Source of the DNA: Climacium dendroides | Taxonomy: Eukaryota > Streptophyta > Bryopsida > Hypnales > Climaciaceae | Length of the DNA: 64,000 nucleotides | Direction: 5' to 3' | NCBI GenBank assembly: GCA_950106755.1 | Contig: CATNNA010000007.1 | Coordinates: 1,178,001-1,242,000, forward strand | In this document: positions 11,395 through 22,866 of the stretch, in pieces | Position numbering within the stretch: the stretch's first letter is position 1 | Layout of the letters: each line of letters opens with the position of its first letter | Position numbers and translations under genes: made by a program | Notes under the pieces: generated by a model | Database searches by the model: none | Seen by the model: the letters and a program-made list of their open reading frames with translations, nothing else | What the model was told of the DNA's origin: nothing

Positions 11395-12998
11395 AACCAT
11401 AGCCAAAACATTACATTGTGGAATTCATTGTGTTCAGGCTTACCATCGCAGCACACGTGAACTTCGACCCAGCGAAGAATGACATTACGCTTTCTCCAGG
11501 AGCGCAGAATTTCCTCACAAGATTGAGGAAGAACTCCATCCGTAGCTCAGTATTATTAATCCTGAACTCTAGCTCGTTGTAAGCCCCGGGCCTCGTAAAT
11601 GTTTCAGTATTGGGAGCATCATAGGAAGACCTCATTCTCACCATCCTAGCATTGCTTGGGCTTTGCAGAATGGTCAGGTAAATTGGTTCCACCGCCTTCT
11701 TGCTTCGTGCAGACAAGTCACCGATACGCTCATTGGGTGAGGGAATGTAGTTAGAGAAACTCATGGAGTACTCCTTCAACGCGGGATTGCTGTCTATGAA
11801 GTGAAGTGCTTGCGTTTGCTCGGTGAGGTCGGAACAAATGAGCACCCACACCGGAATGTCCTCGAGAAGGGGCTGGCCCTTTTCTTAGAAGGACTCGACA
11901 ACTGCAGCAAAGTATGGATCGGCTGGCGTACACTTAGACTTTGACACCACATTCGGGGTGTAACGCAGGTCCCACACTCCAAGCTTGATGTCCTTCACGT
12001 TCTCTGCAGTGAGCACGCCTCTAGGCCAATCTTGGTGCGTCTTATACATAACGTCATATGGACGATAGTATGCAGTGGATTTTGGGGGCACAAAATTGTT
12101 TCTCTGTTGTAGGAAGACCCGGAAAAACTCAGCTGCGTACATTGACATCTCTTCAGTGCTCTTCCCCTTCGCTCTTGACTACTTCGCCTCCATCCAGTAT
12201 TCGTTCCCTGGATGCTCTAGCAGCACGTTCATGGTGGCACTCGTGAAGTTCCGACTTCGTTTGAACTCCCTCCACCTCTCGTGGTTCAACTCGTTCAAGG
12301 AGGACATGAGCCCGAGGCTTGCGTCCAGGGCGTGAAGCTCCATCTTCACCTTGTGCTTGCGCTTCCTTCTCTCCACCCACTCCCTAGCAGTGTAGCAGCT
12401 CTCTTGTACAGCAGAGAGAAGCTTGATTGTGACCTTCGGGTAGTCCTTGTTCTTGCTCCCTGGATTCTGATGCAGAATATGTTCAGCCAGCTTCGACAAG
12501 TCATTGAAGGAAAGGTTTTCGAGCACTTTGAAAAACTCATGCATCAGATTCCCTTGCTCGGGCTTCTAAGTGGCCTTCTCGTTGTACTTCAATCTAGTAT
12601 TGGGGTCTATCAACTTCCCATGTGCAGCACTAGAGATAACCTCGCTCCACAGGTTGTACACGTCGTCCGGAGCTGTGATTATCTTCAACTCGTTTCGGAT
12701 CTCGAGCTTCTCCTTAGCATCCTTGCCTTTTGCAGCCTTCTGGGCCTTTAGTACATCCAGCAGAGCGAACCGCTTGTACATTGCCGATGAGAATTCCTGC
12801 AACGCAATTTTGTATGTCACAGTCAATTTGGAGCTCTCTATTCAGCTCGGACCGAACTAAACTACACATTTCATTTTGAACGTCGAATGCACCTTTGTCG
12901 TTCTGCTTACTTTGAACTCTTCATTCATTATCACGTGAAGAGAATCAATACATCACCTATGCTGGCTGGAACACTAGGTGGCAGACGACATTCTCAGA

Positions 12999-13018
12999 TC
13001 AGGTCGAGTCAACCTGAA
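12999..13018. promoter_or_regulatory. Palindrome in intron 1 of the ParB-like gene
   Basis: TCAGGTCGAGTCAACCTGAA, one mismatch from a perfect palindrome, a few bases inside the donor site of exon 1. Confidence 0.75.
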
Positions 13019-14519
13019 TCTCTTACCATGAATTTCTTCTTATTTGTTGTACTCTCAGCGTTTCGCCTAACGTTGGACATTGTCGCTATTGGGGCCGCTT
13101 CCCTCGGATTGCGTGGCCTCCCCATGAGTTCCCACACTTTTCTGGCTCCCAGAATGTTTGTTGACCACGAGGGCTTCTGCGCCACGAAGTGGTTGATCCT
13201 ATTGTAGTACGCCGATATGTCCCGTAGTTTCTGGGCATCTGTGGACCAGACCACGTAGCAATCCCATTGACGAAAGTTCTTGACAATCTCTTCGTCAAGG
13301 TTTTGGTCCACCATCATTTTGCTGACAGTCACACTGTGCTGCCCATTGATGATGTAGAAGTTCTTCCTTTCAAGTGCTGGCCAGTCCTCCGGCTTTGGCT
13401 TCTCGAAGCAATCCACTAGCATGACACACAATGTTTGTTTTGTGGACTTATCTGGCATTTCCCAGAGGTATGTCATCATGTCCTCTGCGAGCTTCATTTC
13501 ATGGCTACGAATGTTTAAGTCCTCTGGGGCCTTGATGAGCTGCTCAATGGAAATTGTCTTCTTATCCTCCAGGCCAAAGATGTAGGCGTCCGTGCAGTGC
13601 TTCTAGTAGGCCTTGTATGCCTCCGCGGACGCAATGTAATCGTGCGATTTCTTGGCGTCATAAGGGACCGGGACCTCAGTTACCGCGGATACAAAACTCA
13701 GCTCCCCTGGTAAAACTGCACTAGGGTCTTGCGCTGTTGTTGCCGCTGTTGAGGTTGATGCGAACTTACTTTTCCTGGGAGCTCGTGCTGGAGTAGCGGC
13801 CTGCATGGACTTTCTTGTCCCCCGACTCTGTTGGGTTCCAGGTGTACCCATTGAGCTCTGTCCCTCCACGTTACTTGGAAACTCTTGGGAGACAGTTCTA
13901 ACAGTCATGTCTTTCTTCTTTAGCTCAAGTTTCGTCTTCAGAATTGTGAAGTCGTTGAGGAGTGTCTTCAGGCGAGAGTATAGGGCCTTCCCCGTTGCCA
14001 ACTTCCCGTCCTTTGTCTTGAAGTAGTTGTGGTCAACTTTCTTCTCAAGGTCGGGAATCTCCGTTCTGTACTCAATCGGTTCCAGCATTGAGAGGAAGTG
14101 CGATATGTTGAAGGCACATCTTGAGGAGTCCAAGCGAATAGTGAAGTGGTACTGCACGCTTTCGGGTGTACCAGTCACAGCTGTAACACACCGAATTTTC
14201 AAGAATGGACCACTGTCGTGGGCAACGTCCTTTATCTTCTCATCAAAGGATATGTTGAAGAAATGGTCGGTGTCTTTGAACTTTGCAGCGAAGCAAATGA
14301 GGTTCTTGAATGGAATCATGTGGAGACTCCAACTCTCAACCTTTTCGGGATTTTTGAATTCCCAGTAGTCTCCGTCATTGTCAAAGTCGTCTCCTTCCTC
14401 CCCAGAGGATTCGTGCGCAGAGCGTACGTAGAAGGCCTCCAGCTTCTCGATTTGGTCATCCATTCTGCATTCATTATCCAAACGGGATGTTGTTAGAACA
14501 AGAGTTGTTGCTATGTTGA

Positions 14520-16019
14520 TTCAGATCGACCCGACCTAAAAACCAGTACATGGAGCTTCTACATTTCATCCTCTTTGTGTTTGATCTACTTGGACTCGGT
14601 TCGTTTTACTTCATACGCTTCAGGTCGACTCGACCTGAAGTTCTAGTCGGAATATGCAAATATTTCTGCTACTGTGTTGTCCTCAATGTTATTGATTAAT
14701 GTTATCGGATCGCCCTAGTACGTATTGTTCTCACTTTGGAACTGGCATTTCAGGTCGGTTCGACCTGAATTGCATGCGGTAGTGTTATTATGTTTGTTGT
14801 TGGTAAATCGATGTTTATTAGAAATGTGCCTTTTGGTCAATTTGTTAATTATACTAGGTGTCTAATATAGTCATATAAATATGTATATTGGTGAAGGAAA
14901 TACGTATTTGCTGTGCCAGATTGCAAAGGGTCTTCCTTGCAGTTCAGGTCGGACCGACCTGATCTGCATTTAATTTTGACGATCATGTTATTTCTCTCCT
15001 GGGATGTTAGTGACAATGTCTGCTACTCAGTTGCTTCCCTTGTACTGACAATGCTAGTAGGTATACATTTCAGGTCGGACCGACCTGAAATACATGTTCA
15101 TGTCATGTCAGCATTGTCCATGAAATAGTACGGACAAATGGAGAGATTTGGGAGAGGATATGATTTATGGGGCTCTGCAATTCAGATCGCATCGACTTGA
15201 ATTGTAGTGTGGGTCATGTGACGAACATTATCGGTACGTTAATGAATTCATTTATCAGTCAACTTGTTTATAGGTAGGTGTCTAATATCGTGACAATGAT
15301 TTATTTGTTGGTTTTACAAATTATTTGACACGTCAGATTGCAGAGGGTCTTCCTTGTAGTTCAGGTCGGACCGACCTGATCTGCATTTAATTTTGACGAT
15401 CACGTTATTTCTCTTTTGGGATGTTAGTGACAATGTCTGCTACTCAGTTGCTTGCCTTGTGCTGACAATGCTAGTAGGTGTACACTTCAGGTCGGTCCGA
15501 CCTGAAATGCATGTTCATCTCATGTCAACATTGTCCATGAAATAGCACAGACAAATGCAAAGATTTGGGAGAGGATATGAATTATGGGGCTCTACAATTC
15601 AGGTCGATGCGACCTGAATCGTAGTGAGGGTCATGTGACGTACATTACCGACATATTAATGAACTCATTTATTAGTCCATTTGTTTATAAATAGGTGTCT
15701 AATATTGTGATAGTTATTAATTTGTTGGTCTTACAACTTATTTGACACGTCAGATTGCATAGGGTGTTCTCTGCAGTTCAGGTCGGACCGACCTGATCTG
15801 CATTGAATTTGGACGACTTTGTTATTTGTCTTCTGACATGTTAGTGCAATTCCCTTCCATTTAGTTGCCTTCTTTGGACAGAAAATGCTAGTAGGTGTAC
15901 ATTTCAGGTCGGACCGGCCTGAAATGCAGGTTTCTCTCATCTGAAAATTTTCTTGGAACTTGCCCGGACCTAGGATATGTGCTTGAGGGGATATGCAATT
16001 CAGGTCGATGCGACCTGAA
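14520..16019. repeat. Left array of 12 palindromes upstream of the ParB-like gene
   Basis: Copies of TTCAGGTCG-N3-CGACCTGAA start at 14520, 14619, 14749, 14943, 15069, 15181, 15360, 15486, 15598, 15777, 15903 and 15999. The arms are nearly invariant while the central three bases vary (ACC, ACT, GTT, GAC, GTC, ATG), as for a dyad-symmetric protein-binding site. The array begins 39 bp 5' of the ParB-like gene's start codon and is partly amplified by a 417-bp tandem repeat. Confidence 0.9.
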
Positions 16020-16070
16020 TTGCAGTTTCGTTCAGGAGCCTTACATTCGTGGTACGTTTAGAAATTAAGT
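14921..16070. repeat. 417-bp tandem repeat (about 2.75 units) carrying three palindromes each
   Basis: TTGCA(A/G)AGGGTCTTCC-type starts occur at 14921, 15338 and 15755, exactly 417 bp apart, with close sequence match across the unit. Each unit includes three palindromes. The third unit fades near 16070, and a diverged partial unit precedes the first (14749-14920). Confidence 0.85.
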
Positions 16071-16183
16071 TTGACAAAATGATGCCCGGGTAGTATTGGG
16101 ATGATTCTGGGGAATTTGTGTGGTTGTGGCTGCTCATTTCTTTCCTTGACATTCTGAATTCTAATTCGTAGACCTTCAGTATA

Positions 16184-16315
16184 CCCTAAACCCTAAACCC
16201 TAAGCAATGGACCCTAAAGAAACCCTGGACCCTAAGCACTGAACCCTAAACAAACCCTGGAACTGAAGTACTGGACCCTAAACAATGAATGCCATTTTCT
16301 GAACCCTAAACCCTA
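16184..16315. repeat. Interstitial telomere-like CCCTAAA tract (left)
   Basis: Short runs of CCCTAAA interleaved with degenerate versions (for example CCCTAAGCA, CCCTGGA). It is too short and degenerate to be a chromosome end. Confidence 0.7.
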
Positions 16316-18370
16316 AATGAAGTCCTGTGCATTATAACTCACCTCGGGAATTAAAAAATGAGGATCTTGAAATGCAATGTAGATGGATTAATCTCCTAAA
16401 CCTGCAATATTATCCACATTTTCAACAAATTCAAGAGTTGAAAAAAGCCAAAGAAATAAAAAACATCTCAAACCAGTAGACCACCTAAACCTAAAACCAA
16501 AAAGTCATTGTACAAACCTACAACATCCCAAACAAGCATGTTTCCATCTAGAAACTCCCAAACCATGAATTCTAACAGAAAACAACAAACCTCACGAGAA
16601 CTTAAAAAGGAACGTACGCACACGATACATCCCGCAAGTTAAACCCCATTGGACATTGCAGCTAGCTTTACAACAATCACACAGAAATCACTATTCAAAG
16701 CTGAGATGGTGCAAGAGAATTGAAATTAATACATACCTGAGTTTCTACAAGCAAGCGCTATGCAACTTCAGCCTCAACTTAGCTCCTACTTTCAGTGTAG
16801 CTGCTTATTATGGACTCCACAATCTTGTAACTCCAATGCTACAATTGTCAATCTGAAATGCAAAAAACAAACCAATTTTAAAAAACTTACATTGCAAACC
16901 AAATGCCAAGAAACAAACTGCAAACATATTTCAAGCAACCACATTCCTTCCAACAATTACAAATAAAGATCCAATTTGTTGGGAGCAAATACCACCCAAC
17001 AGAATACACAACTCTTATCTCTAGAAGCTCATTTTCTAGAATAAATTGTGCAACCACATGTGAGCAAGGAAAAACAAACAATGAAGTTCTAGATACTAAC
17101 CTCGTTGTTGTAGTTGTATCTTATCCACCAGTACCTATTCTTGGAAGTAGAATAAGGTTACACAACCTTGCGCTTGAGAACCTCGGCAAAGTGCTCTGGC
17201 ACAATACAATCCCCACACAAGTACAATGAGGATTCACACAAGTAGCTGAATCCAACAATGTAGAAACGCAGACATGCATTTGTAGAAATGCACGCAGCTT
17301 GCATCTTAGAAATGCACGCAACTTGCATCTCATACAATGTAGAAATATCATCTTATACATACAAATCATGAAATGTCGTGAAAGTACCTCCTCCATTATT
17401 TTGAATTCAAGACTTCAGAGGGTGGATTGAACAGTATTCCCAACACAAAGCAAATACAAAGCAAAAAAACCAATCCCAAACCCGAAGTGTCCAAAGAAGC
17501 AGAAGTGCCACTTTCAAATCAGTACCCTAAGAGGAACAGAGACTCCAATCTTGGAGGAATTGAGAAAAGACCCAAGAGAACCCTTAAACAGACCTAAACC
17601 CTTAAACACGCCTGAACATAACTGACAGACCTAAACCCTTAAACACGCCTCAAGAGAACCATTGCACTAACACAACAGTGATGAATTGAGTCAGGTTTTT
17701 ACCTCAAACTCCAAACCCTGCTTCAAGATGCACGTCCTTGAGATCAAACTGCACCTCGTTCAGATGCAAACACACAGCACCAGCTAGCAGCTTCAAGTCC
17801 CCCCGATCGAATGGAACTCCAAAATCACACAGAAAACAATGCTCAAGGTCCGCTTCTTCACGACGCCCGCCTTGAGGTTCGCTTCTTCACAGCTTCAAGT
17901 CCCCCCAATTGAATCGAACTCCAAAGTCACACACAATGCGGAAAACAAGGTCCTCTTCTTCACGACGCCCGTGCTAAAAAAAATGCGTGTCCACTGTCGG
18001 CAAGTGCGAAATGCACAAACAACAAAGATGCAACAAAAATGCGTCCAAAGAACAGTGGAATGCATGAGAATATAGCGGAATGCACGAGAGAACAACAGAG
18101 GAAACAACAGAGGGAACAATAGAGGTGCACGACAAAACAACGGACACGAAAATGCGCGGACACCAAACCCTAGGTTTCTAGACCTCTACAGGTGAATACC
18201 CGGTGGTCTAGGTACCTAGTTCTTCCAGGTGGTTTTAGGTACCCGGCCTTCTTCAATACCCGGCTTTGATACCCGACCATCTTCAATACCCGTCCCAAGT
18301 ACTTGGACCGTGATATGTCCCTTTTTGTAGCCTCACATAATAATAGATACCCTTTTTCCAAAATTTGGTT
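16316..18370. other. No gene recognised
   Basis: Low-GC sequence with several short frames but no protein motif. From 17230 to 18150 there are short direct repeats (GAAATGCACGCA and CACGACGCCCG types). From 18170 to 18310 there are repeats of GGTACCTAG/ATACCCGG type. Confidence 0.4.
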
Positions 18371-18374
18371 TGTT

Positions 18375-20101
18375 TATCATACTACTAAAATCATAAGTCC
18401 CTCTATAATATCAAATGCTATCATTAATACTAGGGTCTTGTGGTTGCTATGCTACGCATTTATTGTATCACATATTAGTAAAATTTTGATATATTTGAAT
18501 AGAATGCATGATAATGATTTTGATAAGTCTTTAAAAAAATTATTTTAATTATTTTATAAAAATATTTCCAATCATGCATACATAGAAATCGTATTTTCAC
18601 ACAATGTGATATTACAAAAATAGAGTAGCAATTTGCCATCACTTCTGTAATATCACTTTTTACAAAGGATGATATTATAGAAATAATATAGTTGATGCAA
18701 TTAAGGTGATATTAAAGAGGATCCATAGGATGATATTATAGAGGTGGCAAATCAATTGCTTCTCTTGGCTTTACACTTCTTTGCACTTCTATAATTTTGT
18801 GCTTTTGTGAGCTTTTAGCTTTCATGATTTCAATTTTCTATCGCTACTACCAAATGATTTGAGAAATTTACTAGACTGAACCGATTTTGGATTTCACAAC
18901 AATTAAATTGTTCATGAAGCTTTTGAGATTTACAAATTTTTCTTTTAAATTCTTCTATTTGGGTTGGCATTTTTTGTAACAATTGAGTCAAATTTCTAAT
19001 GCACTCTAATGTATATGTATCTTTTATCGTATTCATCATTCATTAAATTTCTATTGTTTATTTTAGTATATGCTTATTTATTAATAAAATTTATATAAAA
19101 CTTTTAGTAATTTTTATTTGAAGATTTATTGAAATTCTTGCTCTGCATTCTATCTAATACATAAAAATTCTAATGAAATTCTAATGAAATTCTAATTCTA
19201 ATTAACAATGAAGTCAAATTTCTGATGCATTCTAATGTATGTGTATTTTTTTAAGTATTTATCATTGCATATGTTTCATTCATCATTCAATAAATTTCTA
19301 TTGTACATTTAAATATATGCTTACTTATAAAAAAAATTATACAAAGATTTTTAGTCATTTTTATTTGAAGATTTATTGAAATTTTTGTTCTGCATTCTAT
19401 CTAATACATAAATTTTCTTATAAAATTCTAATGATGAATGCGTAGCATAGCAAGCACCAACTGCTAGTCATACTACTAAAATCATAAGTCTCTCTATAAT
19501 ATCACAAATGCTATCATTATTACTAGGGGCTCATGCTTGCTATGCTACGCATTCATTGTATTACATATTAGTAAAAATTTGATATATTTGAATAGATTGC
19601 ATGATAATGATTTCAATAAGTCTGTAAAATAATTATTTTAAATATTATGTAAAAATATTGTCAATCATGCATACATAGAAATTGTATTTTTACACAATGT
19701 GATATCATAGAAATAGAGTAGCTGTTTGCAACCACTTCTATAATATCACTTTTTACAAAGGGTGATATTATAGAAATAATATAGTTGTTGCAATTAAGGT
19801 GATATTAGAGAGGATCCATATGATGATATTATAGAGAAGGCAAATCCATTGCTTCTCTTGGCTTTACACTTCTTTGCATTTCTATGATTTTGTTCTATTG
19901 TGAGTTGTGAGTTTTCATGATTTCAATCTTCTATTGCTACTACTAAATAATTTTGAGAAATTCATTCAATTGAAATGATTTTGGATTCCAAAAGAATTAA
20001 GTTCTTCAGAAAGTTTTTGAGATTTTTATTTGAAGATTTATTTGAAAGTTTTACACAACAATTCTTATAAAATTCTAATGATGAATGGATAGCATAGCAA
20101 G
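18375..20101. mobile_element. Two related AT-rich elements with inverted termini GCTATGCTACGCATT
   Basis: About 560 bp is directly repeated (18375-18938 and 19469-20028). Each copy begins with TTGCTATGCTACGCATT (near 18444 and 19530) and ends with its inverse AATGCGTAGCATAGCAA or a variant (near 19435-19453 and 20080-20099). Copy 1 is therefore about 1.0 kb and copy 2 about 0.57 kb, each with termini of about 20 bp. There is no coding capacity. Target duplications are not clear, so MITE-like is a provisional label. Confidence 0.5.
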
Positions 20102-20199
20102 GGTTAGCGCCAACCCATTTCTTGCTTTGCATTTTATCTAATACATAAAAATTCTACTGAAATTTTGAGGATGAATTCATCGGGTAGGATTTTAGGGTA

Positions 20200-20790
20200 A
20201 AATTATTTTAAAAGAACTGTATTGCTTTCCTACACTTCTTCAATTGAAATGGATTTCAAAACAAATACTCTACAAATCATGCTGTATTTAATAGAACCCA
20301 AACCAATAAATTATATTGGTTTGACGTGCAAGCATGTCAAGAATCGTAACACACAAGTTGCAAATGTTCAAAATAATTAGGATTCATGGAAAAACTTAAT
20401 TTTAAGATAATCCTATTGCTTTCCGACGCTGTCTTCTTCATTTGAAATGGATTTCAAATGAAGAACTACAAATCATGCTGTATTTAATAAAACCCAAACT
20501 AATAAATTATATCGATTTGACATGGAAGCATGTCCAAAAACGTAACACACAAGTTGCAAATCTTCAAAATAATTAGGATTCATGGAAAAACTTAATTTTA
20601 AGACAACCCTATTGCTTCCCCACACTTTTTCAAATCAGTTTCCAAAAAAATACTGTAGTCTTGATGTTGTAATTAATACAAACCAAACCATTAATTTGTA
20701 TCGGTTTGACGTGGAAGCATGTCCGAAAAAATAACACAGAAGTTGCAAATCTCTGCGAAATAATTCGGATTCATGGAAAAATTAATATTG
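20200..20790. repeat. Tandem repeat of about 190-196 bp, three units
   Basis: GATTCATGGAAAAACTTAA-type landmarks recur at 20381, 20577 and 20768. The intervening sequence (AAATCATGCTGTATTTAATA, AGCATGTC, AACACA(C/G)AAGTTGCAAAT) is conserved between units. Confidence 0.8.
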
Positions 20791-20934
20791 CAAACATTAT
20801 AAAAAGAATTTGAAAGTGCATGCAGTATAATTCCTTAGTATGTACTAAAACCTTGAATTCACTTCTAAATTAAATATTTGTTCAATATTTCAAAAACATG
20901 ATCTAAAATGATTTATTAATCTACAAAAATACCT

Positions 20935-21055
20935 GAACCCGAGACCCTAAACCCTAGAGACTCTAAACCGTAGAGACCCTAAATCCTAAAGATCCTAAAC
21001 CCTGAAAACCCTAAACCCTAAACCCTAAAGACCCTAAACCCTAAACCGTAAAACC
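20935..21055. repeat. Interstitial telomere-like CCCTAAA tract (right)
   Basis: Runs of CCCTAAA with degenerate copies, in the same orientation as the tract at 16184. The two tracts roughly bracket the palindrome-free AT-rich block. Confidence 0.75.
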
Positions 21056-21987
21056 CTTATTGATAAAATCACATGCAAACACTTGGGTGGTGCAAAAGGT
21101 TGTGTTTGTCTAAATTTACAAACAAACCCTAACTTCAGCAAAATCAAATTGACTTCCAGAAATTGCAAAAGAAAAAAAGACAATGAAGACTTCTTGCCTA
21201 GATTCTGTTACAAATAGAATCTAGAAATTAGTGCTTAACGGTGCAAGAAAGCAACCTCATAGGTACTTAATAGCTGTCAGTGTCTATTTCTATCATGAAT
21301 AGTGTAGGCGGGAATAAAAAATCAAAGGAATTTGTGGAAGGAGTTCGTGATTTTCAAATTCCGTCCTACAGCTCCCGCCTTCGCATTCGCGCTTACACAT
21401 TGCCGCCAAAATTGTTTTGAATGTCGTTGTGTCCGCGCGCATTAGGGTACTCTCCTTCTCCGTCGCGAATACACGGACGTTCATGCGAGATTTCACTTCT
21501 CTCATGTCATTACTGGCCTCTATCAACTTCTGTACTTGTACTATCTAGAGTGTCGGAGTATTGCGCTTCGAGGATCTCAGTGAACGCGCTTGTTGCCTTC
21601 CATATGTCCTCAGGTTAGAAGCCTTTAGCATTTTCAAACATTTTCATTCAATGGATTGGACATAGTTACTTTGTAAGCACATAGTAGTTTTCTGAGTGTG
21701 TATAATGTTTCTTTCAGCGCTGCCATCTATTGTGGAGTTCCTAGTTGCTGAAGTTGGCAGAGTGCGTGTGTTTCCAACGTTTATTACTGAAAATCGAGTT
21801 GCACGAGTATGAGTTCTGGGCTTCCTCAATTTTTAGTGACAAGGTCTTCATTCAATGTTCAGTTCTCGACATCTGAGTTGCCGAATTCTGAGAGTGCAGT
21901 GCCCGATTATCTCGCCGGGAAACCCGGAACACGAGATCACGGTTACTACGAGACTGGAAACACAATGTCCGAGAAATCCGGAACTGT
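21056..21987. other. Upstream region of the DUF7869-type gene; no gene recognised
   Basis: Short frames only. From about 21370 the base composition rises in GC. It leads into the right palindrome array, so promoter or untranslated-leader sequence of the gene starting near 22867 is possible. Confidence 0.3.
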
Positions 21988-22795
21988 TTAGGTCGAGTCG
22001 ACCTGAATACGAACAACGGTACATGAGTAAATTTTAATGCACTTCAGGTCGAGTCGACCTGAATGTGAGATTGTCTACATTAGTCATTCGTTCATACAAT
22101 TCAGGTCGAGTCGACCTGAACTAACACATATGATAGTAATTGAAGTAATGTAAAACGTATCCTAGGTAGATTGAATTGTTCTGTCATTGAATATCATTTA
22201 TGAAATGGTATACATGGCAATTCAGATCGAGTCGACCTAAACCGTATCTATAATTGTAATTTCATTCAAGTGAAAATCTCGTAGATGACTACTGAAATTC
22301 TCGATATTCACAAATTCAATCACCAAGAATTCTGTACGTAATGATAATAGTGTACAGATATGATTCGGCTCACTGCAAGTCCTCATTTCAGGTCGGTTCG
22401 ACCTGAAGTGTGGGTACTCTTATCCCAGACTTCAGTTCGAGAAGTTCGAGATTTATAAAGGAATAAAATTGGGAATTCCCTGTACAATTGAACAGATGAA
22501 AATGAGTTCATTATCTCAGAATACAAAGGACACTTCAGATCGATCCGACTTGAAGTTCAGGATTGTACTCAGTCTTCTTACATTTATATTTTCCGCTAAC
22601 AAAAATTATACAAGGCCAGGGTTCAGACACTTCAGGTCGATTCGACCTGAAAACAGAGTTTACATATATCTGAATTTATAAGAAATTTTAATGAATGATG
22701 TCAATTGCAGTTGAAACCTAGGCTTCACAGAATAAGTTCGTTGGTGTCATAAATGTAGCTATAACATTTGGTCATTCAGGTCGGGTCGACCTGAA
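21988..22795. repeat. Right array of eight palindromes upstream of the DUF7869-type gene
   Basis: TTCAGGTCG-N3-CGACCTGAA copies begin at 21988, 22043, 22100, 22221, 22387, 22533, 22631 and 22775. The first three share the centre AGT. The array ends about 70 bp before the probable start codon at 22867, mirroring the left array's position relative to the divergently oriented ParB-like gene. Confidence 0.9.
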
Positions 22796-22866
22796 CATGA
22801 ATGAAATTGCATGATCTATGCTGCAATTCACTTACCCTATTTCACATTGCATTTTTACAGGTATCC

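Larger units (their letters stand above)
10129..14481 (-). pseudogene. Large three-exon gene with ParB/DGQHR-like motif, five nonsense codons
   Basis: Exons at 14481-13027, 12796-11444 and 11109-10129 join in phase (485, 451 and 327 codons). Two introns begin ATG|GTAAG and end GCAG. The frame has no indels but five in-frame stops: TAG at 13603, TAA at 11885, and TAG at 12566, 12179 and 10564. The terminal TGA is at 10129. Residues about 376-383 read YIINGQHS, resembling the GQHR-type motif of the ParB/sulfiredoxin/DGQHR superfamily. The C-terminal third is low-complexity: a run of nine Asp, Ser/Pro-rich tracts and basic KRKRGR-like patches suggestive of nuclear localisation. Palindromes of the TTCAGGTCG family lie upstream and in both introns. 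I cannot name the family; a DNA-binding role at the palindromes is inference. Confidence 0.65.

Noticed and set aside
16184..21055. A true telomere or chromosome end
   Set aside because: Tracts are about 120-130 bp, degenerate and internal, with unrelated sequence on both sides.
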